DNA from: Mobilicoccus massiliensis
GTDB taxonomy: Bacteria > Actinomycetota > Actinomycetes > Actinomycetales > Dermatophilaceae
Assembly: GCF_000826525.2 (NCBI RefSeq)
Contig: NZ_LN651327.1
Span: forward strand, 1 to 64,000
Direction: 5' to 3'
Length of the DNA: 64,000 nucleotides
Below the pieces are notes generated by a model. The model saw nothing but the letters and a program-made list of their open reading frames with translations, was not told the origin of the DNA and ran no database searches. Below, one piece after another: positions 51,548-60,501 of the stretch. The first letter of the stretch is position 1. Each line of letters opens with the position of its first letter. The position numbers and the translations under genes were made by a program.

Positions 51548-52525
51548 ATGGACCCTGTTCGTCTCGGCGCCAGTGGACTGCGCATCTCACCGATCGTGTT
51601 GGGCTGCATGAGTTTCGGTGAGCCCGACCGTGGCGGTCACCCGTGGTCGATGCCGGCCGAGGAGAGCCGCCCGTTCATCGAGGCAGCCCTCGAGGCGGGC
51701 ATCACGACGTTCGACACCGCCGACATCTACTCCGACGGCACGAGTGAGGAGATCGTCGGCCGGGTGCTCGGCGACATCGCGAGGCGCGACGAGATCGAGA
51801 TCCTCACCAAGGTCAACGGACGCATGGGGCCGGGCGCCAACCAGCAGGGCCTCTCACGGGTGCACATCATGGCGGCCATCGACGACAGCCTCCGCCGCCT
51901 CGGCACCGATCACGTCGACCTCTACCAGATCCACCGGTGGGACCCGCACACGCCGATCGAGGAGACGATGGAGGCGCTCCACGACGTGGTCAAGGCGGGC
52001 AAGGCGCGGTACATCGGCGCCTCGTCGATGTGGACCTGGCAGTTCGCGCAGGCCCAGTACACCGCCGACCTGCACGGATGGACCCGCTTCGTCGCCATGC
52101 AGGACCAGTACAACCTCCTGCAGCGCGAGGAGGAACGGGAGATGCACCCGTTCTGCCTCGACGAGGGGGTCGGGGTGCTGCCGTGGTCGCCGCTGGCCCG
52201 CGGCCGCCTCACCCGCGACTGGGAGCAGACGACGACGCGCTCGCAGAACGACGAGTTCGGCGCGGGTCTCTACCGCGACGAGGAGGACTCCAACCGCGCG
52301 ATCGTCGAGGCCGTCGCGCACGTCGCCGACGAACAGGGAGTCTCGCGGGCCCAGGTCGCGCTCGCATGGGTGCGGCAGCAGCCGGCCGTCACCGCACCCA
52401 TCGTCGGCGTCACCAAGCGCTCGCACCTCGACGACGCGGTCGCCTCACTCGAGGTCCACCTCACCGACGACGAACTCGCCACGCTCGAGGCCTCCTACAC
52501 GCCGCGCGAGCCGCAGGGGTTCTGA
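51548..52525 (+). CDS. Aldo/keto reductase
   Basis: A 325-residue (beta/alpha)8 NADPH-dependent reductase. Catalytic residues are in FDTADIYSDGTSEEIVGRVL (Asp and Tyr), the Lys in EILTKVNGRMG, and the His in VDLYQIHRWDP. The C-terminal cofactor part is TAPIVGVTKRSHLDDAVASL. GAAGGAG precedes ATG 51548. It resembles YajO/Tas-type members; the substrate is unknown. Confidence 0.92.
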   Translation: MDPVRLGASGLRISPIVLGCMSFGEPDRGGHPWSMPAEESRPFIEAALEAGITTFDTADIYSDGTSEEIVGRVLGDIARRDEIEILTKVNGRMGPGANQQGLSRVHIMAAIDDSLRRLGTDHVDLYQIHRWDPHTPIEETMEALHDVVKAGKARYIGASSMWTWQFAQAQYTADLHGWTRFVAMQDQYNLLQREEEREMHPFCLDEGVGVLPWSPLARGRLTRDWEQTTTRSQNDEFGAGLYRDEEDSNRAIVEAVAHVADEQGVSRAQVALAWVRQQPAVTAPIVGVTKRSHLDDAVASLEVHLTDDELATLEASYTPREPQGF

Positions 52526-52567
52526 CCGGCGAGCTCAGCCACAAGGCAACCGAGACCCGCACGAGCG

Positions 52568-52918
52568 TCAGCGGGAATCCGAGAGGTAGTCGCGCAGGAC
52601 GACGGCCTGGTTGTGCTCGCGGTCGTGCGCGCCTTCGAGCAGGGTGACGGTCGAGTGATCATCGACGACCTTTCGCAGCTCGGCGACGGCGTCGTTGTCG
52701 TCGAGCTCCGCGCGATAGCGGCGGGCGAACTCGTCGAACTTGTCGGGATCGTGGCCGAACCACTTGCGTAGTTCGGTGCTCGGAGCGACCTCCTTGAGCC
52801 AGAGGTCGGCCGCGAGATCCTCCTTGCTGATGCCTCGCGGCCAGATGCGGTCGACGAGGACGCGGTAGCCGTCGGCCTTCGCCTTCTCCTCGCGGACGTT
52901 CTTGACGCGGATCGTCAT
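52568..52918 (-). CDS. DUF488-family protein
   Basis: A 116-residue protein of the DUF488 (YeaO-like) family: VLVDRIWPRGISKEDLAADL then WLKEVAPSTELRKWFGHDPD, KFDEFARRYRAEL and TVTLLEGAHDREHNQAVVLR. Function unknown; the Arg/Trp-rich motif suggests an anion-binding pocket. GGGAGGA precedes ATG 52918. It lies just after (downstream of) the broken marC on the same strand. Confidence 0.87.
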   Translation of the reverse strand: MTIRVKNVREEKAKADGYRVLVDRIWPRGISKEDLAADLWLKEVAPSTELRKWFGHDPDKFDEFARRYRAELDDNDAVAELRKVVDDHSTVTLLEGAHDREHNQAVVLRDYLSDSR

Positions 52919-52947
52919 GGTTGTCCTCCCGTCGGTGTTCTCGTCGC

Positions 52948-53589
52948 TCAGTTCTGCAGTGCCGGAATGAGATTGGTCAGACCCACGATCATCATGTCCA
53001 TCGCGATGGCGGCGAGGATCATGCCCATGAGGCGGGTCATGATCGTCTGCAGCGTCTGGCTCATGTGCTTGCCGATGTTCGGAGCGAACCACAGCACGGC
53101 GAACAGCAACGCGAGGACGAGCACGAAGGCCACGGCGACGCCGACCATCTGAGAGACGCCGTTCGCCTGACCCGTGAACGCGACGATCGTCGTGATCGTG
53201 CCCGGCCCGAGCAGCATCGGAAAGGTCAACGGGTAGAACGACACGTCACCCCGCGCGGCCTGGGTCCTCTGGTGTTCGTGCTAGGCATCGGTGCCGCCCT
53301 GTGACCTTTCGTTGCCGTTGAGCATCCCGAGCCCGATCAGCAGCAGGATGAGGCCGCCCGCGACACGGAAGTCGTTCACGTCGAGACCGAAGAACTGGAG
53401 GATCGTCGTGCCCGTCACGAAGATCACCGCGGCCATGACCGCGCAGTACAGGCCCACCCGCACGGCTATCGAGCGCTGCCGCGCCTGGGAGTAGCCCTCG
53501 GTGAGCGAGAGGAACATCGGGAGGGCGACGAACGGGTTCATGATGGCGAAGAACCCGCCGAGCGCCTTGATGAGCATGGCGACGTCCAT
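52948..53589 (-). pseudogene. marC: MarC-family membrane protein with an in-frame TAG
   Basis: ATG 53589 opens MDVAMLIKALGGFFAIMNPF, the MarC start, and runs 102 codons through GLILLLIGLGMLNGNERSQG to TAG at 53281-53283. The same frame continues HEHQRTQAARGDVSFYPLTF then PMLLGPGTITTIVAFTGQA to the natural stop at 52948. The total is 213 codons, normal for MarC (six helices). A single C-to-T change of CAG would create the amber codon in the loop between helices 3 and 4. It may be a true null allele or a base-call error. Confidence 0.85.
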
Positions 53590-53814
53590 GGCCGCAACCC
53601 TAGGCATCGGGATCCGGCGGCGGCATGTCGAGACGGTCACGCGCTGACCGGCCACGCCGGGTGGTCGAGGTGTCTCCCACCGTCGCCCGACTGTTCACGA
53701 TGACGTCACCCACGCACCGACCACGAGGCCTAGCGTCACCAGAGCCCTGTTCCCCGGTCGGGCCGGCACGGCGTGGCAGCGGGAGCGGACTTCGATCCCA
53801 GCACCGGAGGACCC

Positions 53815-55653
53815 ATGTCGTCACACGTCTCTCGCGCCGCCGTCGTCTGCGGTCTCGCCGCCGCCACGACCCTCGCTCTCACGGCCGCCCCGGCGATCGC
53901 CGCGCCAACCGGCGCGGGTTCGGTCGACGCGGCGCCCACCCCCGCTTCGGCGTCCTCCGTCTCCGCGTCGACGGCGCAGCCGGCCGCCGCGGATCGGAGT
54001 CCGCGATCGCGCCGGTCCGCCCGCATCCCGATCCAGCTGCTCGGCATCAACGACTTCCACGGCAACCTCGAGCCTCCGGCCGGCAGTGGCGGCACGGTCT
54101 ACGACAAGGCCGGCAAGGCCATCGAGGCCGGCGGTGCCGAGTACCTGGCCACCCACCTCAAGCGGGCCCGGGCCACGGCCAAGGGCTCGAGCTGGACGGT
54201 GTCGGTGGGTGACAACATCGGCGGTTCGCCGTTCCTCTCGCAGGCCTTCTACGACGAGCCCACGGTCGAGGCGCTCAACGCGATGGGTGTCACGGCATCG
54301 GCCGTCGGCAACCACGAGCTCGACCACGGATGGACAGAGCTGTGGCGGATGCAGCGCGGCGGCTGCGCGCCGAAGGAGAAAGGCAGCGCCAAGCAGTCGT
54401 GCGCCCTGCACCGGTACCGGGGCGCGAAGTTCCCCTACCTCGCCGCGAACATCAAGGACTCCAAGCGCAGGAACCTCGCGCCGTACACGATCCGCACGTA
54501 CAAGGGCGCCAGGGTGGCCTTCATCGGTCTCACGCTGCGCGGGACGCCCGACATCGTCTCGGCCTCCGGCATCAAGACCCTGACGTTCGAGGACGAGGTC
54601 GCCGCCGGCAACCGCACCGCGGCCATGCTCCGGCGCAAGGGCGTCAAGGCGATGGTCGCGCTCGTGCACCAGGGTGGTCAGGCTCCCGAGAAGAGCCCGT
54701 GGGACTACCGCTGCGGCAACGGCTCGACGATCAGCGGCGACATCGTGCCGATCGCCAAGGGCCTCAGCGCCGACATCGACCTCGTCATGTCGTCGCACTC
54801 CCACCAGGCCTACGTGTGCTCGATCAAGGACCCGGCGGGCAAGTGGCGCACGGTCACCCAGGGCGCGAACTACGGCAAACTGTTCACGCAGATCGACGCC
54901 GCCTACGACCCGCGTACCCGGGACTTCGACCGCAAGAACACGAAGGCCGCCAACCACGTCGTCACCCGCACGGTGCCCAAGGATCGGGCGATGACGGCCC
55001 TCATCGCGGCGTACACCAAGAAGGTGGGGCCGATCGCGAGCAAGAAGGTCGGCACGATCACCGCCGACGTCACCGCCAATCGCGCCGCCACCGGTTCCAC
55101 CGCCCTGGGCAACCTCATCGCCGACGCGCAACTCGCCGACCCGAGCGTCGCGAGCAAGGGCAAGCCCGTCATCGCGTTCATGAACCCCGGCGGTATTCGT
55201 GCCGACCTCACGCACAAGGCCTCGATGGGCGAGGGCGACGGCGTCGTCACCTACCAGGAGGCGTTCTCGGTGCAGCCGTTCGGCAACTACGACACGTCGA
55301 TGGATCTCACCGGCGCGCAGATCTACTCGATCCTCGGTCAGCAGTGGTCGGGCTCTTACCCCAAGGTGCTGCAGGTCAGCAAGGGATTCACGTACGAGTA
55401 CACGACCGACGCGGCCGGCAAGGGCACGATCGTGCCCGGCTCGGTCAAGCTCGACGGCAAGGCCATCGACGAGAAGGCGACGTACCGGGTCGTCGCCAAC
55501 TCGTTCCTCGCCGACGGTGGTGACGGGTTCATCGCGTTCAAGGGCGCGAAGAACAAGGTGACCGGTGGTCTCGACATCGACGCCTTCACTGCCTACCTCG
55601 GCGCGCACAGCCCGTACGCGCCGGTGACCGAGCAGCGCATCGTCAAGAAGTGA
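53815..55653 (+). CDS. Secreted 5'-nucleotidase/metallophosphatase
   Basis: A 612-residue exported enzyme. The signal peptide spans about residues 1-29, ending AAPAIAA. The metallophosphatase domain shows LLGINDFHGNLEP, VGDNIGGSPF, AVGNHELDHGW and MSSHSHQAYVC, the dinuclear metal ligands. The C-terminal 5'-nucleotidase domain has STALGNLIADAQLA and AFMNPGGIRADLTH. It releases phosphate from extracellular nucleotides. GGAGG precedes ATG 53815. There is no sortase motif or membrane anchor at the C-terminus, so it is probably secreted. Confidence 0.93.
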   Translation: MSSHVSRAAVVCGLAAATTLALTAAPAIAAPTGAGSVDAAPTPASASSVSASTAQPAAADRSPRSRRSARIPIQLLGINDFHGNLEPPAGSGGTVYDKAGKAIEAGGAEYLATHLKRARATAKGSSWTVSVGDNIGGSPFLSQAFYDEPTVEALNAMGVTASAVGNHELDHGWTELWRMQRGGCAPKEKGSAKQSCALHRYRGAKFPYLAANIKDSKRRNLAPYTIRTYKGARVAFIGLTLRGTPDIVSASGIKTLTFEDEVAAGNRTAAMLRRKGVKAMVALVHQGGQAPEKSPWDYRCGNGSTISGDIVPIAKGLSADIDLVMSSHSHQAYVCSIKDPAGKWRTVTQGANYGKLFTQIDAAYDPRTRDFDRKNTKAANHVVTRTVPKDRAMTALIAAYTKKVGPIASKKVGTITADVTANRAATGSTALGNLIADAQLADPSVASKGKPVIAFMNPGGIRADLTHKASMGEGDGVVTYQEAFSVQPFGNYDTSMDLTGAQIYSILGQQWSGSYPKVLQVSKGFTYEYTTDAAGKGTIVPGSVKLDGKAIDEKATYRVVANSFLADGGDGFIAFKGAKNKVTGGLDIDAFTAYLGAHSPYAPVTEQRIVKK

Positions 55654-55667
55654 CCTGCTGAGACGAG

Positions 55668-55695
55668 ACGCCCCGCACCTTCGGGTGCGGGGCGT
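55668..55695. terminator. Strong bidirectional terminator
   Basis: ACGCCCCGCACC-TTCG-GGTGCGGGGCGT, a 12-bp perfect stem with a TTCG tetraloop, 15 bases after the nucleotidase stop and before the convergent VOC gene. Confidence 0.9.
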
Positions 55696-55745
55696 CGTCA
55701 TGTGGAAGTGCTCGTGATAAGCGTCGGCCGTGCCGAACGGGCGCC

Positions 55746-56510
55746 TCAGGAGCCCTGCTCGTCGTTGCCGGTGAAGAGCCCGAACGGCGCACCGCCCGGC
55801 GTGCTCAGGTGCGCGAACCGGCCGAAGGGGAGGTCGGTCGGCTGCGTGTCGACCGAGGCTCCGAGCCCGGCGGCCTTGGTGGTCATCGCGTCGACGTCAT
55901 CGACGAGCAGGTAGGTGACCCAGTGAGGTTCGCCCTGGTCGGGGCACTGGCCGACGGTGAAATGACCGTCGTCACCGAGCTTGGCGAGAACCACGCCACC
56001 GGGGCCCATCGGCTCGAAGGTGAACCCGAACAGCTCGCCGTAGAACGTCGAGGACTTCTCGATGTTGCTGGTGATGCAGTCCTGCCAGCACGGGAAGCCC
56101 GGCTCGTCGACCGCGCCGTAGCCCACCGTGCCACCCGCCTGCCAGGGCGCGAACATCACGCCCGCCGGGTCGACGGCGACGGCCATCGCGCCGGTGTCGG
56201 GGATCTCGGTGCGCTCCATGACGACCCGGCCGCCGAGCTCGGGAATCCTCGCGAGCGTGGCGTCGATGTCGTCGGTGGCGAAGTACATCGCGGCCTCGTC
56301 GTGGTGTGCCTCGGGCATGGCCGGGCCGATGCCGAAGACGTAGCGGTCGTCCTTCTGGGCCACGGTGTAGCCGCCGAACTCGGGCGTTCCCTCGGGAATC
56401 GTGTAGTCCAGCAGGTCGATCCAGAAGGTGCGGGTCGCGTCGATGTCGGAGCACCAGAAGTCGAGCCAGGTGGGGGTGCCGGTGGTCTGGGGGGTCGTGC
56501 GAGCGGTCAT
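55746..56510 (-). CDS. VOC-family (glyoxalase/bleomycin-resistance fold) protein
   Basis: A 254-residue protein made of two VOC modules (about 10-125 and 135-250): PTWLDFWCSDIDATRTFWID starts the first and GFPCWQDCITSNIEKSSTFY the second, with metal-side residues such as the Glu in MERTEIPDTG. It resembles actinobacterial proteins annotated as hydroxylase-like or glyoxalase-like. GAGAGGA precedes ATG 56510. It is divergent from a TetR gene with a palindrome between, which is likely its repressor. Confidence 0.87.
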   Translation of the reverse strand: MTARTTPQTTGTPTWLDFWCSDIDATRTFWIDLLDYTIPEGTPEFGGYTVAQKDDRYVFGIGPAMPEAHHDEAAMYFATDDIDATLARIPELGGRVVMERTEIPDTGAMAVAVDPAGVMFAPWQAGGTVGYGAVDEPGFPCWQDCITSNIEKSSTFYGELFGFTFEPMGPGGVVLAKLGDDGHFTVGQCPDQGEPHWVTYLLVDDVDAMTTKAAGLGASVDTQPTDLPFGRFAHLSTPGGAPFGLFTGNDEQGS

Positions 56511-56548
56511 GATGAGTGATCCTCTCGGGCGTCTCGCGCTGGCCGCGA

Positions 56549-56568
56549 GTACAATGTGCACACCGTAC
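56549..56568. promoter_or_regulatory. TetR operator between VOC protein and regulator
   Basis: GTACAATGTGCACACCGTAC: TGTGCACA core with GTAC on both sides, a 20-bp interrupted palindrome in the 71-base divergent gap. Confidence 0.7.
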
Positions 56569-56581
56569 ACATGGAGGCGAC

Positions 56582-57214
56582 ATGGCGACAACCCCTGAGC
56601 GTGGGCGTTCGACGTACCACCACGGCGACCTGCGCGCGGCGCTGCTCCGTGAGGCCCTCGAGGTCGCCCGCGCCGGAGGTCCCACGGCGATCACCCTGCG
56701 CTCCGTCACCCGCCGCGCCGGCGTCACCGTCAACGCCGCCTACCGGCACTTCGCCGACCGGGACGATCTCGCGCGTGCCGTGACGTTTCACGGCCAGGCC
56801 GAGTGCGCGCGTCTCATCGAACGTCGCCTCGCCGGCCTCACCTCGCACTCCGGGCGCGACCGGCTGCGGCAGGTCGGTATCGGATACGTCGAGTTCGCCC
56901 GCGCCGAGCCCGGGCTGTTCCAGGCCGCGTTCCTCGAGCCCGTCGACCTCGAACTCGCCAACGACCCTCGAGCCGCGGGTGAGAGCGGCCGCACCCCGTT
57001 CCAGCTCCTCTCCGACGCCCTCGACGCGATGCAGGACGACGGAGACCTCTCCGCGGAGAAGCGGGTCCTCGCCGAGGTGCCCTGCTGGTCTGCCGTGCAC
57101 GGCCTCGCGATGCTCGTCGTCCAGGGGCCGCTGCGCAGCGTCGGCGCGAGCGACGTGGACGCATTGACGCAGCGGGTCGTCGAGGGCGCGATCGTCGCCG
57201 TCACCCAGGTGTGA
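56582..57214 (+). CDS. TetR-family regulator
   Basis: A 210-residue regulator. Helix-turn-helix YHHGDLRAALLREALEVARA then LRSVTRRAGVTVNAAYRHFADRDDLA; the C-terminal part resembles the WHG-domain type (FLEPVDLELANDPRAAGESG). GGAGG lies just before ATG 56582. Its divergent position from the VOC gene at 55746-56510 and the shared palindrome make it the probable repressor of both. Confidence 0.9.
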   Translation: MATTPERGRSTYHHGDLRAALLREALEVARAGGPTAITLRSVTRRAGVTVNAAYRHFADRDDLARAVTFHGQAECARLIERRLAGLTSHSGRDRLRQVGIGYVEFARAEPGLFQAAFLEPVDLELANDPRAAGESGRTPFQLLSDALDAMQDDGDLSAEKRVLAEVPCWSAVHGLAMLVVQGPLRSVGASDVDALTQRVVEGAIVAVTQV

Positions 57215-57279
57215 GGGCAGGCCACCCGGTAACGCCGCGGTCCACCGGCAGGCGGCGCCGAAGCGACTAGCCTTGCCGG

Positions 57280-58218
57280 GTGCTCGGAGTGCTGCAGGGA
57301 TTCGCCACGCTGGCACTCGTCGTGGTCGTCGGCTGGCTGCTCGCGCGACTGCGGGTCGTGGGCGAGGAGGCGCAGCGGGTGCTCTCCCTCGTCGCGTTCT
57401 GGGTGTGCTCGCCGGCGCTTCTCCTCGCGGTCATGCAGCGCACGCCCCTCGAACAGCTCCTCTCGACCAACCTCACGATCTCGGCCCTCGCGGTGCTGCT
57501 CACGGGGCTGGTGTACCTCGTCGTCTGCCGGCTCGTGTGGCCCGGCGCGGATCGCGGCACCCGGCTCATCGGCGTTCTCTGCGCCTTGTACGTCAACGCG
57601 GGCAACCTCGGCATCCCGATCGCTCTGTACGTGCTCGGTGACGTCGCGTGGATGGCGCCGGTGCTCCTGTTGCAACTGCTCGTCATCACCCCGCTCGCCA
57701 TGACGTTCTTCGACCGGGAGGTCGCGAGCGTACGGCCGTCGCCGTGGCGCAGCCTCGCCTCGTTGGTGCGCAACCCGATCACGCTCGGCGCGGTGGCGGG
57801 GCTCGTCCTCGCCGTCACGCGAGTGCGGTTGCCGGCGGTGCTCGCGGATCCCGTCACGATGCTCGGCAACATGGCCGTGCCCGCGATGCTCCTCGCGTTC
57901 GGCATCTCGCTGCAGGTCGGGCCCCGCGCGGGCTCGGGTGGATCGTTTCCGCACGTCGCGACGCTCGTCGGACTCAAGATCGTCGTCATGCCCCTCATCG
58001 CCCTGGCGCTGGGGTTGTCGTTCGGCCTCGGGGGCGTTCCGCTGTTCGCCGTGGTCGTCACCTCTGCGCTGCCGACGGCGCAGAACATCTTCACCTACGC
58101 CGTGCGCTACGACCGCGCGATCCCGCTGGCGCGCGACGCGATCTTCTTCTCGACGTTCGGTTCGCTCGTGGTGATCCTCGTTCTCGCCGCCGGGTTTCAC
58201 GCGGTGGGATGGGTGTGA
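57280..58218 (+). CDS. AEC-family transporter
   Basis: A 312-residue membrane protein with ten helices of the auxin efflux carrier/bile acid transporter fold. Conserved parts are ALYVNAGNLGIPIALYVLGD, the crossover motif of the family, and VVVTSALPTAQNIFTYAVRY in the second half. GTG 57280 follows a TANNNT -10 (TAGCCT, 57269-57274) by five bases, so the message is likely leaderless. The substrate is probably a carboxylate, not resolved. Confidence 0.88.
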   Translation: MLGVLQGFATLALVVVVGWLLARLRVVGEEAQRVLSLVAFWVCSPALLLAVMQRTPLEQLLSTNLTISALAVLLTGLVYLVVCRLVWPGADRGTRLIGVLCALYVNAGNLGIPIALYVLGDVAWMAPVLLLQLLVITPLAMTFFDREVASVRPSPWRSLASLVRNPITLGAVAGLVLAVTRVRLPAVLADPVTMLGNMAVPAMLLAFGISLQVGPRAGSGGSFPHVATLVGLKIVVMPLIALALGLSFGLGGVPLFAVVVTSALPTAQNIFTYAVRYDRAIPLARDAIFFSTFGSLVVILVLAAGFHAVGWV

Positions 58219-58219
58219 T

Positions 58220-58233
58220 GTTCCACGTGGAAC
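58220..58233. other. parS-like palindrome
   Basis: GTTCCACGTGGAAC, a perfect 14-bp palindrome two bases after the AEC gene stop. It differs from the common ParB-site core GTTTCACGTGAAAC by one symmetrical pair. Such sites sit near the replication origin in most bacteria. Confidence 0.6.
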
Positions 58234-58345
58234 GTGCTGAACAGGTGGACGTCACCACCCTGGGCGGGGGCGGACTGGCGTAACCGACCACCTCGCGACC
58301 GATCACATGAGGTGCTCGTTCGCCGATCGCGGGCGGCGTCGCGTC

Positions 58346-58852
58346 TCAGCGTGTCTCGCCCGTGCGTCCGTCGACGAGTTCACGGGCGATGTCGAGATGG
58401 CCGGTGTGGCGGGCGAACTCCTGGAGCACGTGCAGCAGGATCCACTGCAGGCGCGGAGCCTCGGCCGGGGTGCGAAACCGCCCACCGACGGCGGCCACGT
58501 CCGCGAGGTCGTGCGCCTCGACGATCTCGCGGGTGCGGCGCCCGGCGTCCTCGAGCAGCGCGCGGGCGTCCTCGACACTCATCGCCGGAGACCTCCACCC
58601 GTGACCGGCGGAGTCGCCCCAGGGATCGGGCACCGGCTCGGCGAGGAACCCCCACACGAGCCAGCGCCGCTCCATGTGGGCGAGGTGGGTGACCAGGCCC
58701 GACGGTGTCCACCCCGACGGCACGCGGGACTGGCGCAGCGACGACGCCGGCAATCCGTCGAGCTTGGCCACGACGACGGAGCGGTAGTAGTCGAGGTAGT
58801 CGAGCAGCAACGCGCGCAGGTCGGCACCGGAGGCGGGCTCGGAGATCGTCAT
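58346..58852 (-). CDS. DinB/DUF664-family protein
   Basis: A 168-residue four-helix protein of the DinB superfamily, DUF664 branch: LLLDYLDYYRSVVVAKLDGL, then SGLVTHLAHMERRWLVWGFL with the first metal His, and LQEFARHTGHLDIARELVDG with the H-x-x-H pair. Three His at matching positions suggest a metal site. In actinobacteria many relatives use mycothiol. ATG 58852. No operon partner. Confidence 0.88.
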   Translation of the reverse strand: MTISEPASGADLRALLLDYLDYYRSVVVAKLDGLPASSLRQSRVPSGWTPSGLVTHLAHMERRWLVWGFLAEPVPDPWGDSAGHGWRSPAMSVEDARALLEDAGRRTREIVEAHDLADVAAVGGRFRTPAEAPRLQWILLHVLQEFARHTGHLDIARELVDGRTGETR

Positions 58853-58973
58853 GCCCCTCTTGATACCTCAGGCCGCGTCGCACGGTCGACGCGACCGCAC
58901 GCCACGTCGTCCCCGCGTCTCGGCCAGGGGGACGTCGCGTTTCTCGCGCGCCACGAACGGGAAAGGAGGACGC

Positions 58974-59822
58974 ATGACTGCGAACGTTCCCACCCTGTCC
59001 CTGCGTTCCGGCGACGGCACGATCGAGATCCCGCAGCTCGGCTTCGGCACCTGGGAGATCCCGGACGAGGAGGTCACCGACTGCGTGCTCGCCGCCCTCA
59101 AGGCCGGGTACCGCAGCATCGACACCGCGGCGTTCTACGGCAACGAGGAGGGTGTCGGTCGCGCGCTGCGTCAGACAGAGGTGCCGCGGGAGGACCTCTT
59201 TCTCACGACCAAGGTCTGGAACGACGCGCAGGGCTTCGACTCCACCCTGGCCGCGATGGACGACTCACTGCGCAAGCTCGGTACCGACCACGTCGACCTG
59301 TACCTCATCCACTGGCCCACCCCCGCCAAGGACGCGTACGTCGACACGTGGAAGGCGCTGTTGAAGTTGCGTGACGAGGGCAAGGCCAAGGCCGTCGGGG
59401 TGTGCAACTTCAAGGAGCACCACCTGCAACGGCTGTCGGAGGAGACCGGTGAGATGCCGGCCGTCAACCAGATCGAGGTCCACCCCTACCTCACGCAGGC
59501 GAAGCTGAGGGAGTTCAACCGGGCGCACGACATCGTCACCGAGGACTGGAGCCCGCTCGGTGCCCGCCTCGACATCATCCACGACCCGGTGATCGGCTCG
59601 ATCGCGAACGCTGTCGAGAAGACGCCCGCCCAGGTCATCCTGCGGTGGCACCTGCAGATCGGCTCGGTCGTCATCCCCCGATCGACCAACCCGTCGCGCA
59701 TCGAGCAGAACTTCGACCTGTTCGACTTCGAGCTGTCCGACGAACAGGTGCAGGCGATCGACGGCCTCGACGAGGGCAAGCGCTCGGGCCCCGACCCCGA
59801 CGAGTTCAACGTCGGCGCCTGA
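58974..59822 (+). CDS. Aldo/keto reductase (2,5-diketogluconate reductase-like)
   Basis: A 282-residue NADPH-dependent reductase. Catalytic tetrad: Asp and Tyr in SIDTAAFYGNEEGVGRAL, Lys in LTTKVWNDAQ, His in LYLIHWPTP. The cofactor part is GSVVIPRSTNPSRIEQNFDL. It matches AKR5-type enzymes (2,5-diketo-D-gluconate or methylglyoxal reductases). A perfect AAAGGAGG is placed ahead of ATG 58974, suggesting high translation. A strong terminator follows. Confidence 0.93.
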   Translation: MTANVPTLSLRSGDGTIEIPQLGFGTWEIPDEEVTDCVLAALKAGYRSIDTAAFYGNEEGVGRALRQTEVPREDLFLTTKVWNDAQGFDSTLAAMDDSLRKLGTDHVDLYLIHWPTPAKDAYVDTWKALLKLRDEGKAKAVGVCNFKEHHLQRLSEETGEMPAVNQIEVHPYLTQAKLREFNRAHDIVTEDWSPLGARLDIIHDPVIGSIANAVEKTPAQVILRWHLQIGSVVIPRSTNPSRIEQNFDLFDFELSDEQVQAIDGLDEGKRSGPDPDEFNVGA

Positions 59823-59835
59823 CCATCCCGACGAC

Positions 59836-59872
59836 GTGGGCCTCCCGGATCGCCGATCCGGGAGGCCCACGC
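59836..59872. terminator. Strong terminator after aldo/keto reductase
   Basis: CGTGGGCCTCCCGGATC-GCC-GATCCGGGAGGCCCACG: a 17-bp perfect stem with a 3-base loop, 13 bases past the stop and between convergent genes. Confidence 0.92.
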
Positions 59873-59902
59873 CTGTCACGCTGTCGCGCCGCCGTTCGTG
59901 AC

Positions 59903-60501
59903 TCAGCCGCAATCGCAGACGCCGCTGGCGGGGAGCTGGACGAAGCAGCGCGTGCAGATCTTGGGGGCCGGTTCGGGGTCTCGACGGGCAGAAGATCGGC
60001 GATACCGAGGGTCTCGGCCAGTTCGACGGCCTCGGGGATCGACTTCCACAACGCCCCGTGGCGCATCCGGAACCGGGTGCGCTCGCCGGTGCGCCAGCTC
60101 CCGAAGATCGCGCTCGGGCCGCCGCGAGAGCGGAAGTGCTCCCACGCACCCGGCGAGCGTTTGACGACGAACAGGTCATCACCGTCGCGCATGACGAGTG
60201 CGGACAGTCCGTCCCGCGATTCCGCGAGAATCGCCACCGCGGCCGAGGCCGGGTCGAGCAGCGGCACCGCACCCATGACGACGTCACCGGAGGGGATCGT
60301 CACCCGCACCGCGGCCGGCGCGAGGATCTCGTAGGCGTAGTCCCGTTGCTCGATGAGCTCGACCGTCTCGCGCAGGCCGGGGGCGACGCGCTCGTCGGGG
60401 GACGTGTCGCCGGCGAGGTCGACGTTCTCGTCGCTGCCCGCGTTGTCGTCGGGGCCCGTCGGGTGGCTGGATTCCACGTACGCCTCCTCATCGATCGGCA
60501 T
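59903..60501 (-). pseudogene. Hypothetical protein with C-terminal zinc ribbon, frameshifted
   Basis: ATG 60501 opens an acidic N-terminus (MPIDEEAYVESSHPTGPDDN). A conserved-looking domain follows (AAVRVTIPSGDVVMGAVPLL, DGDDLFVVKRSPGAWEHFRS, FGSWRTGERTRFRMRHG) up to ADLLPVE. The tail then continues in another frame as DPEPAPKICTRCFVQLPASG then VCDCG, a CxxC-x9-CxC zinc-ribbon-like end. Restoring one G near 59985-59995 gives exactly 199 residues. Mutation or sequencing error; function unknown. Confidence 0.68.

Noticed and set aside
53821..55701. 626-codon minus-strand frame opposite the nucleotidase
   Set aside because: It is rich in Arg/Asp/Val/Gly as expected for an antisense shadow; the plus strand has a signal peptide and catalytic motifs.
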